A DNA stretch of 64,000 bases from Beijerinckiaceae bacterium RH AL1 (lineage in GTDB: Bacteria > Pseudomonadota > Alphaproteobacteria > Rhizobiales > Beijerinckiaceae): positions 2,914,597 to 2,978,596 of the forward strand of contig LR590083.2 of the NCBI GenBank assembly GCA_901457705.2, given 5' to 3'. How positions within the stretch are numbered: the stretch's first letter is position 1; each line of letters starts with the position of its first letter. The notes beneath the pieces were generated by a model. The model was given only the letters and a program-made list of their open reading frames with translations. It was not told the DNA's origin and did not search any database. This document shows, in pieces, positions 39,159 to 48,725 of this stretch. Made by a program: the position numbers and the translations under genes.

Positions 39159-40544
39159 ATGGCTGACGAAGGCGAGGACAAGGCCGCCGGCACGACGCCG
39201 CAGGTGAGCGCGCAGACGCCACGCACCGCCACCAATCGCGAGCAATCCGAGTGGACGGTGAGCGACACGCGCGGGCCGCTGAGCTCTGCGGATGCGGGTC
39301 TCGCGGCTGACGAGCCGACGTTCGACGAGGCGGGGCCGCACGCCACGCACGAGCCCACCCCCATTCACGAGCCCGGCCACGAACCGACCGGCCTCGAAAC
39401 CGCCGGCACGCATGCCGCGGACGCGGCTGCGCCGAGCGCCGACGCGGCGCCCCTCTACGAGCAGCGCGAGGCGGCCGCGCCCGAGGAAGGCCGCCGGTCG
39501 CTGCCGGCCGTGCCGATCGCGCTTGCGGTGATCATCGGCGCGATCATCGGCGCCGGCAGCGCGGCCGCCATCAACATGATGGGCGGCACGACATCAAACG
39601 ACAATAGCTCGAAGATCGCGTCGCTGAGCGCGCGCGTCACGGCGCTCGAGACGCGGCCCGAGGCGAAGGCCGACACCGGCCCCGCGGCACCCGCCTTCGA
39701 CCCCGCGCCGCTGCAGCAGAAGCTCGCCGACCTGCAGAGCCAGCTCGACGGCCTGAAGCAGCAAAAGAGCGACCCCGGCACCGGCGGCCTCGACGGCAAG
39801 GTCGAGGCGCTGGACGGCAAGGTCGCGGCACTCGACGGCAAGGTTACGCCGCTCGCCGGCAGCGTCGACGAGCTCAAGGCGCAGGGCGCCGACGTCAAGG
39901 ATCTCGGCGGCAAGGTCGCCGCGCTCGCCGCGACGCTCGACGGCCTGAAGAAGGAGGATGCCACGACGACGGGCGCCCTCGCCTCGCTGCAGGACGGGCA
40001 GAAGGCGCTGGAGGCGAAGATCACCAGCGCGCCGGCGCTCGCCGTCGTCGCCGACAGCCTCGTCGCGGCGATCGACCAGGGCCAGCCCTATGCCAACCAG
40101 GTCGCGGCGCTTGGCTCGCTTGGCGCCGATCCGGCCAAGATCGCGATCCTGAAGGAGAACGCCGACAAGGGCGTGCCCTCCAGCCTCGTGCTGGCGCAAA
40201 AATTCACGCCGCTCGCCGACACCATCATGGCTGCTGCCACGAAGCCGGCGCCGAACGCCGGCTTCATGGACCGGCTGAAGAGCGGCATGGCCTCGATGGT
40301 GACGGTGCGCAGCGCCGGCGGCAGCGACGGCGACGATGCGGGTTCGCGCGTCTCGCGCATCGAGGCGGACCTCGCGCACGACGACGTCGCCGGCGCCTAC
40401 GCCGCCTGGGACGGCCTGCCCGCGGACGCGAAGGCCAAGACCGAGGCCTGGGGCGCGCTCGCCAAGACCCACGTCGAAGCGATGGACGCCGCCCGCGCGC
40501 TGCAGCAGCAGTCGATCGCCACCCTGGGCGGCCGGAAATCATGA
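39159..40544 (+). CDS. Mic60/mitofilin-like inner-membrane protein (COG4223)
   Basis: Alphaproteobacterial relative of mitochondrial Mic60, 461 residues. It has a long Ala/Pro/Glu-rich cytoplasmic N-terminus (1-108), one membrane helix (about 110-133, PIALAVIIGAIIGAGSAAA), a coiled coil with repeated LDGKV units (about 150-290) and a C-terminal mitofilin-like helical domain (about 295-455). It precedes hemY by 31 bp, the usual alphaproteobacterial order, though hemC and hemD are not upstream here. Confidence 0.88.
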   Translation: MADEGEDKAAGTTPQVSAQTPRTATNREQSEWTVSDTRGPLSSADAGLAADEPTFDEAGPHATHEPTPIHEPGHEPTGLETAGTHAADAAAPSADAAPLYEQREAAAPEEGRRSLPAVPIALAVIIGAIIGAGSAAAINMMGGTTSNDNSSKIASLSARVTALETRPEAKADTGPAAPAFDPAPLQQKLADLQSQLDGLKQQKSDPGTGGLDGKVEALDGKVAALDGKVTPLAGSVDELKAQGADVKDLGGKVAALAATLDGLKKEDATTTGALASLQDGQKALEAKITSAPALAVVADSLVAAIDQGQPYANQVAALGSLGADPAKIAILKENADKGVPSSLVLAQKFTPLADTIMAAATKPAPNAGFMDRLKSGMASMVTVRSAGGSDGDDAGSRVSRIEADLAHDDVAGAYAAWDGLPADAKAKTEAWGALAKTHVEAMDAARALQQQSIATLGGRKS

Positions 40545-40575
40545 GGGCTGACGTTCCTTCGAGCCGAGGCCGAGC

Positions 40576-42282
40576 ATGATCCGCGTTGTCCTGTATCTCC
40601 TGGTTCTCGCCGGCCTCGCCTGGTGCGGGGTCTGGCTGATCCATCACCCCGGCCACGTCGAGCTCGACTGGTTCGGCGCCGTCGTGTCGACGTCGGCGGC
40701 GCTCCTCGTCCTCGGCATCGCGATCGCCGCCATCCTCGTCTGGACGATCGTGCGCTTCGTGCTCGGCTTCCCGTCGTTCGTCGCGGTCTTCGCGCGCCAG
40801 CGCCGGCGCGAGAAGGGCTACGCGGCTCTGTCGCGCGGCCTCATCGCCGCCGCCGCCGGCGACGCGCGCACGGCCGGCCGCGCCGCGACGCAGGCGCGCA
40901 AGAATCTCAAGAACGATCCGCTCGCGCTGATGCTGCGCGCCCAGGCCGCGCACATGAACGACGACGGCCCGGAGGCCCGCGCCGCCTTCGAGGCGCTGGC
41001 GCAGCGCGATGACACGCGCGTTCTCGGCCTGCGCGGGCTGCACGCCGAGGCGACGCGCCGCGGCGACGAGGAGGCGGCCCGCCATTTCGCCGCCGCCGCG
41101 CACCAGGCGGCGCCGCTCCCCTGGTCGGCGCAGGCGGTCCTCGAGCATCGCGCCTCGGCCGGCGACTGGGAGCAGGCGCTGGCGACGGTCGAGACCTCGA
41201 TCGCCGCGCGGCTCGTCGACAAGGCGACCGGCGAGCGCCAGCGCGCCGTGCTGGAGACGGCGATCGCCTACGACAAGGAGCTCTCCGACCCCGAGGCGGC
41301 GCTGAAGCTCGCGCGCTCGGCCATGCGCCGCGCGCCCGATCTCGCGCCGGCGGTGGTGGTCGCCGCCAACCTGCTGAGCCGCCGCGGCGAGATCGGCAAG
41401 GCCTCGAAGCTGATCGAGAAGGCGTGGCCGCGCTGCCAGCACCCCGACATCGCCCGCGCCTACCTCGACGTGCGGCCCGGCGATTCGACGGCGGATCGGC
41501 TCGCCCGCGCGCGCACGCTGATGGGGATCGCCTCGTTCGACCCGGTGAGCCGGATGGTGGTCGCACGCGCCGCGCTGGCGACGCGCGACTTCGCCGAAGC
41601 GCGCAGGGCGATGGCGCCGCTGATCGCCGAGGGCAAGCGGCCGTCGGTGCGCGCCTGCCTGATCATGGCCGAGCTGGAGGAGGCCGAGCACGGCGACCTC
41701 GGCCAATGGCGCGAGTGGCTGGCCCGCGCCTCGCGCGCGCCGCTCGACCCTGCCTGGGTCGCCGACGGCGTCGTCTACGATCACTGGGCGCCGGCCTCGC
41801 CGACGACGGGCAAGCTCGACGCCTTCCAGTGGCAGGTGCCGGCCGAGCGCGAGGGCATGGCCATGGACGCCATGCCGCCGCCGCCCCGCCCCGCCCCGCC
41901 GGAAGCGATCGACGCGACGCCGCTCGACGCGCTGCCGCCGGCCGAGCCGCGCGCGCTCGCCGAGGGGGGCCGAGGGGCTGGAGGCGCTCCGACGTCGCCT
42001 GCGGCCGCCGCGCCCGCGTCGGAGCCGGTCCAGCCGCGCCGCCCGCTGTTCTACCGCGACAAGGCCGACGTGGTCGACGAGCGCCACAAGCCGATCCCGC
42101 CAGCCGCCAACGGCGCGACCGAACCGGCAGCGGCACCCGGCAGCGGCATCGTCGTGAGCGGCCCAAGCGAAAGCGGCGGCCAAAAGAGCGATGCCAGCGA
42201 CGGCGGCCCAATTGGGAGCCTTGCCAAGCCGGTCGGCCCCGAGCCCGAGAATGCCGGCGACGCCCACCCGCCCGTGCGTTGA
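40576..42282 (+). CDS. hemY: HemY heme biosynthesis protein (TPR)
   Basis: Membrane protein of uncertain role in late heme synthesis, 568 residues. Two N-terminal membrane helices (about 3-21 and 41-65) are followed by the HemY_N segment with FARQRRREKGYAALSRGL and tetratricopeptide-like repeats to about residue 400. The C-terminal 150 residues are Pro/Ala-rich and disordered, longer than in enterobacterial HemY. It probably shares an operon with the Mic60-like gene. Confidence 0.92.
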   Translation: MIRVVLYLLVLAGLAWCGVWLIHHPGHVELDWFGAVVSTSAALLVLGIAIAAILVWTIVRFVLGFPSFVAVFARQRRREKGYAALSRGLIAAAAGDARTAGRAATQARKNLKNDPLALMLRAQAAHMNDDGPEARAAFEALAQRDDTRVLGLRGLHAEATRRGDEEAARHFAAAAHQAAPLPWSAQAVLEHRASAGDWEQALATVETSIAARLVDKATGERQRAVLETAIAYDKELSDPEAALKLARSAMRRAPDLAPAVVVAANLLSRRGEIGKASKLIEKAWPRCQHPDIARAYLDVRPGDSTADRLARARTLMGIASFDPVSRMVVARAALATRDFAEARRAMAPLIAEGKRPSVRACLIMAELEEAEHGDLGQWREWLARASRAPLDPAWVADGVVYDHWAPASPTTGKLDAFQWQVPAEREGMAMDAMPPPPRPAPPEAIDATPLDALPPAEPRALAEGGRGAGGAPTSPAAAAPASEPVQPRRPLFYRDKADVVDERHKPIPPAANGATEPAAAPGSGIVVSGPSESGGQKSDASDGGPIGSLAKPVGPEPENAGDAHPPVR

Positions 42283-42362
42283 CCTGAACAACAGCCGCGA
42301 CGGCGTTGCCAAACGGCGCCGGCGCCGCTACACCCTGCCGCGATCGTGATTGCGATCGCGTC

Positions 42363-42401
42363 GCCGCAATAGCTCAGTTGGTAGAGCACATCATTCGTAA
42401 T
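42363..42401 (+). pseudogene. tRNA-Thr 5'-half remnant
   Basis: 37 of 39 bases match the 5' half of the intact tRNA-Thr 125 bp downstream, through the D arm and the anticodon loop TTCGTAA. After that the sequence departs, so the anticodon stem and the 3' half are missing and the copy cannot fold. Confidence 0.85.
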
Positions 42402-42422
42402 TAGCGGCCTCACCGCCAATTA
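42398..42422. repeat. hairpin at the end of the tRNA remnant
   Basis: TAATTAGCGG and CCGCCAATTA form an inverted repeat with one mismatch around a CCTCA loop, exactly where the tRNA remnant diverges from the intact gene. It may have arisen with the breakage or may be a terminator; no T-run follows. Confidence 0.5.
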
Positions 42423-42487
42423 CGGTGTTTGCTCAAGGGGTTGGATGCGGTAAGGCAAGCCTAGTAGGGTCTTAGTAGGGCCTTCGG

Positions 42488-42563
42488 GCCGCAATAGCTC
42501 AGCTGGTAGAGCACGTCATTCGTAATGACGGGGTCGGGGGTTCGAATCCCTCTTGCGGCACCA
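42488..42563 (+). tRNA. tRNA-Thr (anticodon CGT)
   Basis: A complete cloverleaf: acceptor GCCGCAA with TTGCGGC, D stem GCTC with GAGC, anticodon stem CGTCA with TGACG around TTCGTAA, variable GGGTC, T arm GGGGG-TTCGAAT-CCCTC, discriminator A and an encoded CCA. It reads the codon ACG. Confidence 0.96.
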
Positions 42564-42837
42564 AATCTACGGCGGTGAGCGCCACGCGGTTGCGTTCGTG
42601 TAGCGGTCGCCAGGACGAAAAGGTCAAACATCGCCCTGCGCTTTTGACGTCGTTCCGAAGCCGCTTGCTCCGTGAAGCCGACCACCCGGCACGCAAAGCG
42701 CTGCACCGATCATGAGCTCGGCTCACGGATTATTGCGGCTTGCGGATGCGCCTCTCCATGATTCATCCGCAGCCGATCCCTTGGACGCCTGCTTCACGAC
42801 AGGCGACCAATCCAGCGATGCTCGAAAAGGAGCCCTC

Positions 42838-43230
42838 ATGCCGCTGTTCACTGTGACCATGAAGGCCGGGCGGCTTCCCGAGGAGATCGAGGGTCTGTCG
42901 AATGCGATTCACGCCGCCAGCGTCGCTGCCGGCTACCCGGCGGACGATCTGTTCCAGCGCTTTGTTGAGCATCAACCCAGCCACCTGAAAGTCGACCCGC
43001 GATACCCGGGACTGCCGAAGGCGCGCACGGACCGAGTTCTCATCATCGAAGTCTTGGTGTCGTCAGGCACGGACGTCGAGAGGAAACGACTGCTCGTCGA
43101 AAGGCTCGTCGAAAAAATCGCGATCGCCGGGACCGACCCCAACGACATTATGGTTTTCTTCTTGGAAACCGACCGTGCGAGCGGGTCATTCGGGGGCGGC
43201 CAATTCGCGCCGCCAGTTGCCTTCTCGTAG
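42838..43230 (+). CDS. tautomerase-family protein
   Basis: A 130-residue member of the 4-oxalocrotonate tautomerase superfamily, larger (fused-unit) type. Pro2 directly after the initiator Met is the expected catalytic base (MPLFTVTMKAGRL), and SHLKVDPRYPGL with Arg in KARTDRVLI fits the substrate-binding region. GGAG precedes ATG 42838. No aromatic degradation genes are near. The 274 bp between the tRNA and this gene show no other gene. Confidence 0.85.
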   Translation: MPLFTVTMKAGRLPEEIEGLSNAIHAASVAAGYPADDLFQRFVEHQPSHLKVDPRYPGLPKARTDRVLIIEVLVSSGTDVERKRLLVERLVEKIAIAGTDPNDIMVFFLETDRASGSFGGGQFAPPVAFS

Positions 43231-43399
43231 AGCGCACAACATCGAACCAGTGATCCGAGCCATCAGGCAGCGACCGGCCTCGATTGGCCTCCAACATCCA
43301 TCTCTGCGGTTCCCTCGTGCGGGCACCAGCAGAAATCTCATGGCGATAAGGTCTAGTTTCCCGTCCGGCCGGTATTGCACGCAACACAGATCCGCCCGC

Positions 43400-45181
43400 C
43401 TACGCCCCAGCCGCGACAAACGCCCGCCAGCCGCCCTTCACTTCGCGGGCGTGCTCGACCGCCCAGCGCTCGCAGAGAAAGCCGCTCGGCATCGAGCCGT
43501 CGCTCATCGCGATCCGGCCGATGCCGAGGGGCTGCGGGATGGCGGCGACGAAGCGGCCGAAGGCGGCGGGGGTGAGCGACCAGACCTCGGCGGGCACGCC
43601 GGGGCCGGCGAAGCCAGGGTCGCGCACGAGGCCGGGCTTCGGCGGCGTGGTGCCGGGCAGCGCGTAGAGCCGGTAGTCGGGCGCCGTCGTCACCGCGCGC
43701 AAAAGCCTGCCGCCGAGCGCGACGAGCTCCCCGTTGAGCGGCAGGCCGGAGAGATGCGCGCCGACGACTGCAAGCTCGATGCGATCGTCCGGCGACGCCG
43801 CCGGCGCGCGGCCCAAGGGCGCGCGGGCGCGGCCCGTGCCGCAGCCGGCGGCGCGATGCAGGGCATCGGCGAGCGGCGCCAGCGCGTCGTCGCTCGAGCC
43901 CGGGCCGACCAGCGTGACGCCGAAGGCGAGGCCGGCTGACGTGAAGCCGGCCGGCACGGCGATGGCTGCGAGACCCAAAAGGTTGGCGAAATTGGTGTAG
44001 TGGCCGAGCCGGCTGTTGAGGCTGATCGGATCGGCGCGCATCGCCTCGACCGTGTAGGTCGTCGGCGCCGTCGGCAGCAGCAGCGCGTCGCAGGCGGCCC
44101 ACGTCGCCTCCGTGCGGCGGCGTAGCACCTCGAGCTTGTAGCGGCCGTTGAAGGCATCGACGGCGCTGAAGCGGCGCGCCCCCTCGATGATCGCGCGTAC
44201 CGCCGGATCGAGATCGGCCGCGTGGCTGGCGGCGAACGCTTCGAGCGCGGCGAGGCGCTCGGCGACCCACGGCCCGTCGTAGAGCAGCACCGCGATCTCG
44301 CGGAACGGCGCGTAGTCGAACTCGACGACCTGCGCGTCGAGCCCCGCCAGACGCTCGACGGCGGCGGCGTAGAGCCGCTCGGCGTCGGCATCGCCATCGA
44401 ACTCCCGCTCCCCGGCGCGCAAAACACCAATCCGCGGGTTCGGCGGCAGCGCGACCGGCGCGCCGATCCGCGAGAAGGCGTCGGCCGCATCGAAGCCTTC
44501 GGCGACGGCGCGGATCTCGACCGCGTCGGCGACCGACCCGGCGAAGATCGAGATCGTGTCGAGGCTGCGGCAGGCCGGCACCATGCCCGTCGCGCTGATC
44601 CGCCCCGGCGTCGGCTTGACGCCGACGATGTTGTTGAGCGCCGCCGGCACGCGGCCCGAGCCCGCCGTGTCGGTGCCGAGCGCAAAGGCGGCGAGACCGG
44701 CCGCAACCGCGACGCCGGAGCCCGAGCTGGAGCCGCCGGAGATGTAGGCGGCATCGAACACGCAGCGCGGCTCGCCGTACGGCGAGCGCGTGCCGTTGAG
44801 GCCCGTCGCGAACTGGTCGAGGTTGGTCTTGCCGACGACGAGCGCGCCCGCCGCGCGCAACCGCGCCACGGCGAAGGCGTCGCGCTCCGGCGTGTACGCG
44901 AAGGCGGGGCAGGCGGCCGTCGTCGTTAGGCCGGCGACGTCGATGTTGTCCTTCACGGCGAACGGCACGCCCCAGAGCGGCAGGCCGTTCGGCTCGGGCG
45001 CGCGCGAAAGCAGGTCCTCGGCCTGCCGCCGCAGCCCGTCGCGGTCGACGGCGGTGATGAAGATCGCCGGGTCGTTCGAGGCCGCCATGCGGGCGGCCAG
45101 CGCATCGGCGACCTCCAGCGGCGAGGTGCCGCCGGCGTAGAGCGCGCGCAGGCTCGCGAGATCGAGCATCTCCGGCAGCAT
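43400..45181 (-). CDS. atzF: allophanate hydrolase
   Basis: Splits allophanate to ammonia and CO2, the last step of the carboxylase route. The 593-residue protein has an amidase-signature domain (about 1-430) with the Ser-cisSer-Lys triad visible in AVKDNIDV (Lys), GGSSSGSG and DTAGSGRVP, and the AtzF-type C-terminal domain (about 455-593) beginning LAVVGAHLSGLPLNG. It follows the carboxylase gene with 3 bp between, so they form one transcription unit. Confidence 0.94.
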   Translation of the reverse strand: MLPEMLDLASLRALYAGGTSPLEVADALAARMAASNDPAIFITAVDRDGLRRQAEDLLSRAPEPNGLPLWGVPFAVKDNIDVAGLTTTAACPAFAYTPERDAFAVARLRAAGALVVGKTNLDQFATGLNGTRSPYGEPRCVFDAAYISGGSSSGSGVAVAAGLAAFALGTDTAGSGRVPAALNNIVGVKPTPGRISATGMVPACRSLDTISIFAGSVADAVEIRAVAEGFDAADAFSRIGAPVALPPNPRIGVLRAGEREFDGDADAERLYAAAVERLAGLDAQVVEFDYAPFREIAVLLYDGPWVAERLAALEAFAASHAADLDPAVRAIIEGARRFSAVDAFNGRYKLEVLRRRTEATWAACDALLLPTAPTTYTVEAMRADPISLNSRLGHYTNFANLLGLAAIAVPAGFTSAGLAFGVTLVGPGSSDDALAPLADALHRAAGCGTGRARAPLGRAPAASPDDRIELAVVGAHLSGLPLNGELVALGGRLLRAVTTAPDYRLYALPGTTPPKPGLVRDPGFAGPGVPAEVWSLTPAAFGRFVAAIPQPLGIGRIAMSDGSMPSGFLCERWAVEHAREVKGGWRAFVAAGA

Positions 45182-45184
45182 GGT

Positions 45185-48100
45185 TCAGCCCTCCTCGAGG
45201 ATCGCGACGAGGTCGCCGCCGCGCAGCGTCCGGCCCTCGGCGGTGCGCAGTTCAATGATCGTGCCGTTGGCCGGCGCCGGGATGGCGATCTCCATCTTCA
45301 TCGATTCGAGGATCGCCACCGTCTCCCCCGCCGCAACGCGCTGGCCGGTGTCGACGAGCAGCTTCCAGACGTTGCCCGGCACCTGCGCGGCGATGGCGAC
45401 GGCGCCCGGCGGCACCGCGCCGGGCTCGGCTGCTGCCGGCGCCTCGTCGGCATGGAAGACATCGAGGCCCTCGAGGCGCCAGCGCTCGCGCTCGGCGGCG
45501 AAGGCCGTCTGCTGGCGCGTGCGGGCGGCGGCAATCGCCCCGGCGTGCGGCGCCAGCGCCGCCTGGTGCTCGGCATACGAGAAATGCCCCTCCTCGATGC
45601 GCACGGGATAGGCGCCGTGCGGGAACGCCGCGCGCGCCTCGGCAAGCTCCTTACCGTCGACGGGGAAGAAGCGGATCTGGTCGAAGAAGCGCAAGAGCCA
45701 CGGCGCCTCGGCAAACGGCCCGACCTTGCGCCAGGTGTTCCACACCTGGATGGTGCGGCCGAAGAGCTGGTAGCCGCCCGGCCCCTCCATGCCGTAGATG
45801 CACATGTAGGCGCCGCCGATGCCGACGGCGTTCTCCGGCGTCCAGGTGCGCGCCGGATTGTACTTGGTGGTGACCAAACGATGCCGCGGGTCGGTCGGCG
45901 TCGCCACCGGTGCGCCGAGATAGACGTCGCCGAGCCCCATGACGAGGTAGCTCGCATCGAAGACGATGCGGCGGACGTCGTCCTCGCTCTCGAGCCCGTT
46001 GATGCGCCGGATGAACTCGATGTTCGACGGGCACCACGGCGCATCGGGCCGCACGGTCTCCTGGTAGCGGCGCATCGCGAGCTCGGCCTGCGGATCGTTC
46101 CAGGAGAGCGGCAGGTGCACGATGCGGCTCGGCACGGTGACGGCGTCGGCCGGCGGCAGGCCGCGCTCGATCTCGCGCAGCAGATCGAGCACCTTGGCGC
46201 GGCCGACCTGCGTGCCGTCGTAATGCACCTGCAGCGAGCGGATGCCGGGCGTCAGATCGATCAGGCCGACGAGCTTCGACTCGGCGACGGCGGAGGCGAG
46301 CAGATGCACGCGCAGGCGCAGCGCGATGTCGAGCGCCATCGGGCCGTACTCGACGAGGATGTTGTCGTCGCCCTGCCGGCGGTAGACGGCGGGGATCGCG
46401 CCGTGCTCGACGGCGAGGATCGGGCTGCCAAGGCCGTCGGCGGGACGCTGATAGTGCGGCAGGCCGAGCGCGGCATCCTCCGGCCGCGGCGCGGCGACGA
46501 AGCGCACGCTGTCGCCGGGCTTCAGCTGGCCGAGCTTCCATAGATCGTCGCGCGCGACGACGGCGGGGCACACGAAGCCGCCGAGGCTCGGGCCGTCCGG
46601 CCCCAGCAGGATCGGCATGTCGCCGGTGAAGTCGATCGCGCCGATGGCGTAAGCGTTGTCGTGCAGGTTGGAGGGATGCAGGCCGGCCTCGCCGCCGTCC
46701 GGCCGCGCCCAGCGCGGCGTCGGGCCGACGAGGCGCACGCCGGTGCGCGCCGAGTTGAAGTGCACCTCGTAGGTCGCGGCGAAGAGGTCGGCGATGTCTT
46801 CCTCGCGGAAGAAGTCCGGCGCGCCGTGCGGGCCGTAGACGACGGCAAGCGTCCAGGCTTGCGTCAGCGGGGCGGGCTCGGGAGGCTCCGCGGTGACAGC
46901 CGGGCGGTCGGCGAGGTGCAGCACGTCGCCGGTCTTCAGCGTGCCGGTCGCGTGGCCGCCGAAGCCGCCGAGTGCGAAGGTGGCACGCGAGCCGAGCACG
47001 TCGGGCGCCCCGAAGCCGCCGCGCACCGCGAGATAGGCGCGCTGGCCGGGGCCCGCGATGGCGCCGATTACCAGCGTCTGGCCCGCGGCGACGCGGAAGG
47101 GCGCGTCGTGCGGCACGTCCGCGCCGTCGAGCTTCGCCGGCATGCAGGCGCCGGCGATCGCCACCTCGGCGTCGGCGTGGAAGCGAAGCGTCGGGCCGGC
47201 GACGGTCATCTCAAGCGCGACCGCGGCAGGGTCGTTGGCGACCAAAGCATTGGTGCGCGCGGAAGAGCGCGGGTCCATCGGTCCGGACGGCGGCACGCCG
47301 ACGTGCCACAAGCCGAGCCGGCCGGGCATTTCCTGCAGGCTCGATTGCGCGCCAGGCGTCACGACCTCGATGCTGCGCGGCTGGTAGACGAAGTCGCGCA
47401 GGGCCGACGTCGTGACGCGGGCCTCCGCAAACATCGGCGACGCGGCGATCGCGCGAAGGTACTCGAGGTTCGTTTCCAGGCCGGAAACGCGGGTGCCGGC
47501 GAGCGCCTCGCGCAGCGCCGCGACGGCGGTCGCGCGGTCCGCACCGGCGACGATGATCTTCGCCAGCATCGGGTCGTAGTTCGCGGTGACGTCGGTGCCG
47601 CGCTCGATCCAGGTGTCGATGCGCGCGTCCGCGGGCCACGCAACCTCTGTAAGGAGGCCGGCACTTGGGCGGAAGCCGGCATGCGGCATCTCCGCGTAGA
47701 GCCGCGCCTCGATCGCGGCGCCGCGCGGCACGAGCGGGCCTTTGGCGAGCGCGTCGCCGATCGGATCCTCGCCCGCGGCCTGGCGGATCATCCACTCGAC
47801 GAGATCGACGCCGAACACCGCCTCCGTCACCGGATGCTCGACCTGCAGCCGCGTGTTGACCTCGAGGAACGAGACGTCCTCGCGCGCCGCATCGTAGATG
47901 AACTCCACCGTGCCGGCCGATTCGTAGGCGACGCTCTCGCAGAGACGTACGGCGGCGGCGTGCAGGCGTGTGCGCACGGCATCCGGCAGGTCGGGGGCCG
48001 GCGTTTCCTCCAAAACCTTCTGGTTGCGCCGCTGCAGCGAGCAGTCGCGCTCGCCGAGCGCCACCACCTTGCCGCGCCCGTCGCCGAACACCTGCACCTC

Positions 48101-48724
48101 GACGTGGCGCGCGACGGCGACGAAGCGCTCGAGGTAGACGCGGGCGTCGCCGAAGCTCGCCTTCGCCGTGCGCTCCACGGCGGCGTATTTTTCGCGCAGC
48201 GTGGCGGCGTCGGGACACAGCACCATGCCGATGCCGCCGCCGCCGGCGGTCGACTTCAGCATGACCGAGTAGCCGACGCGGTCGGCCGCGGCGAGCGCGG
48301 CCTCGACGTCGTCGAGCAGGTCGGAGCCCGGCAGCAGCGGCACGTCGCTGGCGGCGGCGAGCGCCCGCGCGGTGTGCTTGAGGCCGAAGTCGCGCAGGTG
48401 CGCCGGCTTCGGCCCGACGAAAGCGATGCCCTCCGCCTTAAGCCGCTCGGCGAAGCCGGCGTTTTCCGACAGGAAGCCGTAGCCCGGATGCACGGCCTCG
48501 GCGCCGGTCGCCCGGCACGCCGCGACGACCGCCTCGACGTCGAGGTAGCTCTGCGCCGCGGGTGCGGGGCCGAGCCGGACCGCCTCGTCGGCATCGAGCA
48601 CCGGCCGCGTGAAGCGGTCGGCATCCGAGTAGACGGCAACGGTAGCGATGCCCAGGCGCCGGCACGTGCGGATCACCCGCGCGGCGATCTCGCCGCGGTT
48701 GGCGATGAGAAGCTTCTTGAACAT
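45185..48724 (-). CDS. uca: urea/guanidine carboxylase (biotin-dependent)
   Basis: Carboxylates urea to allophanate or, in clusters with DUF1989 proteins, guanidine to carboxyguanidine, using ATP and bicarbonate. In the 1179-residue protein: biotin carboxylase domain (1-450, starting MFKKLLIANRGEIA), carboxyltransferase made of KipA-like (about 465-770) and KipI-like (about 780-1000) parts, and the biotinyl domain near the C-terminus with ESMKMEIA, whose Lys carries biotin. Annotation as urea carboxylase is customary; the neighbours make guanidine the likelier substrate. Substrate choice cannot be settled from sequence by eye. Confidence 0.93.
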   Translation of the reverse strand: MFKKLLIANRGEIAARVIRTCRRLGIATVAVYSDADRFTRPVLDADEAVRLGPAPAAQSYLDVEAVVAACRATGAEAVHPGYGFLSENAGFAERLKAEGIAFVGPKPAHLRDFGLKHTARALAAASDVPLLPGSDLLDDVEAALAAADRVGYSVMLKSTAGGGGIGMVLCPDAATLREKYAAVERTAKASFGDARVYLERFVAVARHVEVQVFGDGRGKVVALGERDCSLQRRNQKVLEETPAPDLPDAVRTRLHAAAVRLCESVAYESAGTVEFIYDAAREDVSFLEVNTRLQVEHPVTEAVFGVDLVEWMIRQAAGEDPIGDALAKGPLVPRGAAIEARLYAEMPHAGFRPSAGLLTEVAWPADARIDTWIERGTDVTANYDPMLAKIIVAGADRATAVAALREALAGTRVSGLETNLEYLRAIAASPMFAEARVTTSALRDFVYQPRSIEVVTPGAQSSLQEMPGRLGLWHVGVPPSGPMDPRSSARTNALVANDPAAVALEMTVAGPTLRFHADAEVAIAGACMPAKLDGADVPHDAPFRVAAGQTLVIGAIAGPGQRAYLAVRGGFGAPDVLGSRATFALGGFGGHATGTLKTGDVLHLADRPAVTAEPPEPAPLTQAWTLAVVYGPHGAPDFFREEDIADLFAATYEVHFNSARTGVRLVGPTPRWARPDGGEAGLHPSNLHDNAYAIGAIDFTGDMPILLGPDGPSLGGFVCPAVVARDDLWKLGQLKPGDSVRFVAAPRPEDAALGLPHYQRPADGLGSPILAVEHGAIPAVYRRQGDDNILVEYGPMALDIALRLRVHLLASAVAESKLVGLIDLTPGIRSLQVHYDGTQVGRAKVLDLLREIERGLPPADAVTVPSRIVHLPLSWNDPQAELAMRRYQETVRPDAPWCPSNIEFIRRINGLESEDDVRRIVFDASYLVMGLGDVYLGAPVATPTDPRHRLVTTKYNPARTWTPENAVGIGGAYMCIYGMEGPGGYQLFGRTIQVWNTWRKVGPFAEAPWLLRFFDQIRFFPVDGKELAEARAAFPHGAYPVRIEEGHFSYAEHQAALAPHAGAIAAARTRQQTAFAAERERWRLEGLDVFHADEAPAAAEPGAVPPGAVAIAAQVPGNVWKLLVDTGQRVAAGETVAILESMKMEIAIPAPANGTIIELRTAEGRTLRGGDLVAILEEG

Positions 48725-48725
48725 G

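Noticed and set aside
42363..42563. attL/attR pair of an integrated element
   Set aside because: The duplicated part is the 5' half of the tRNA, no integrase is present and only about 85 bp lie between the copies.
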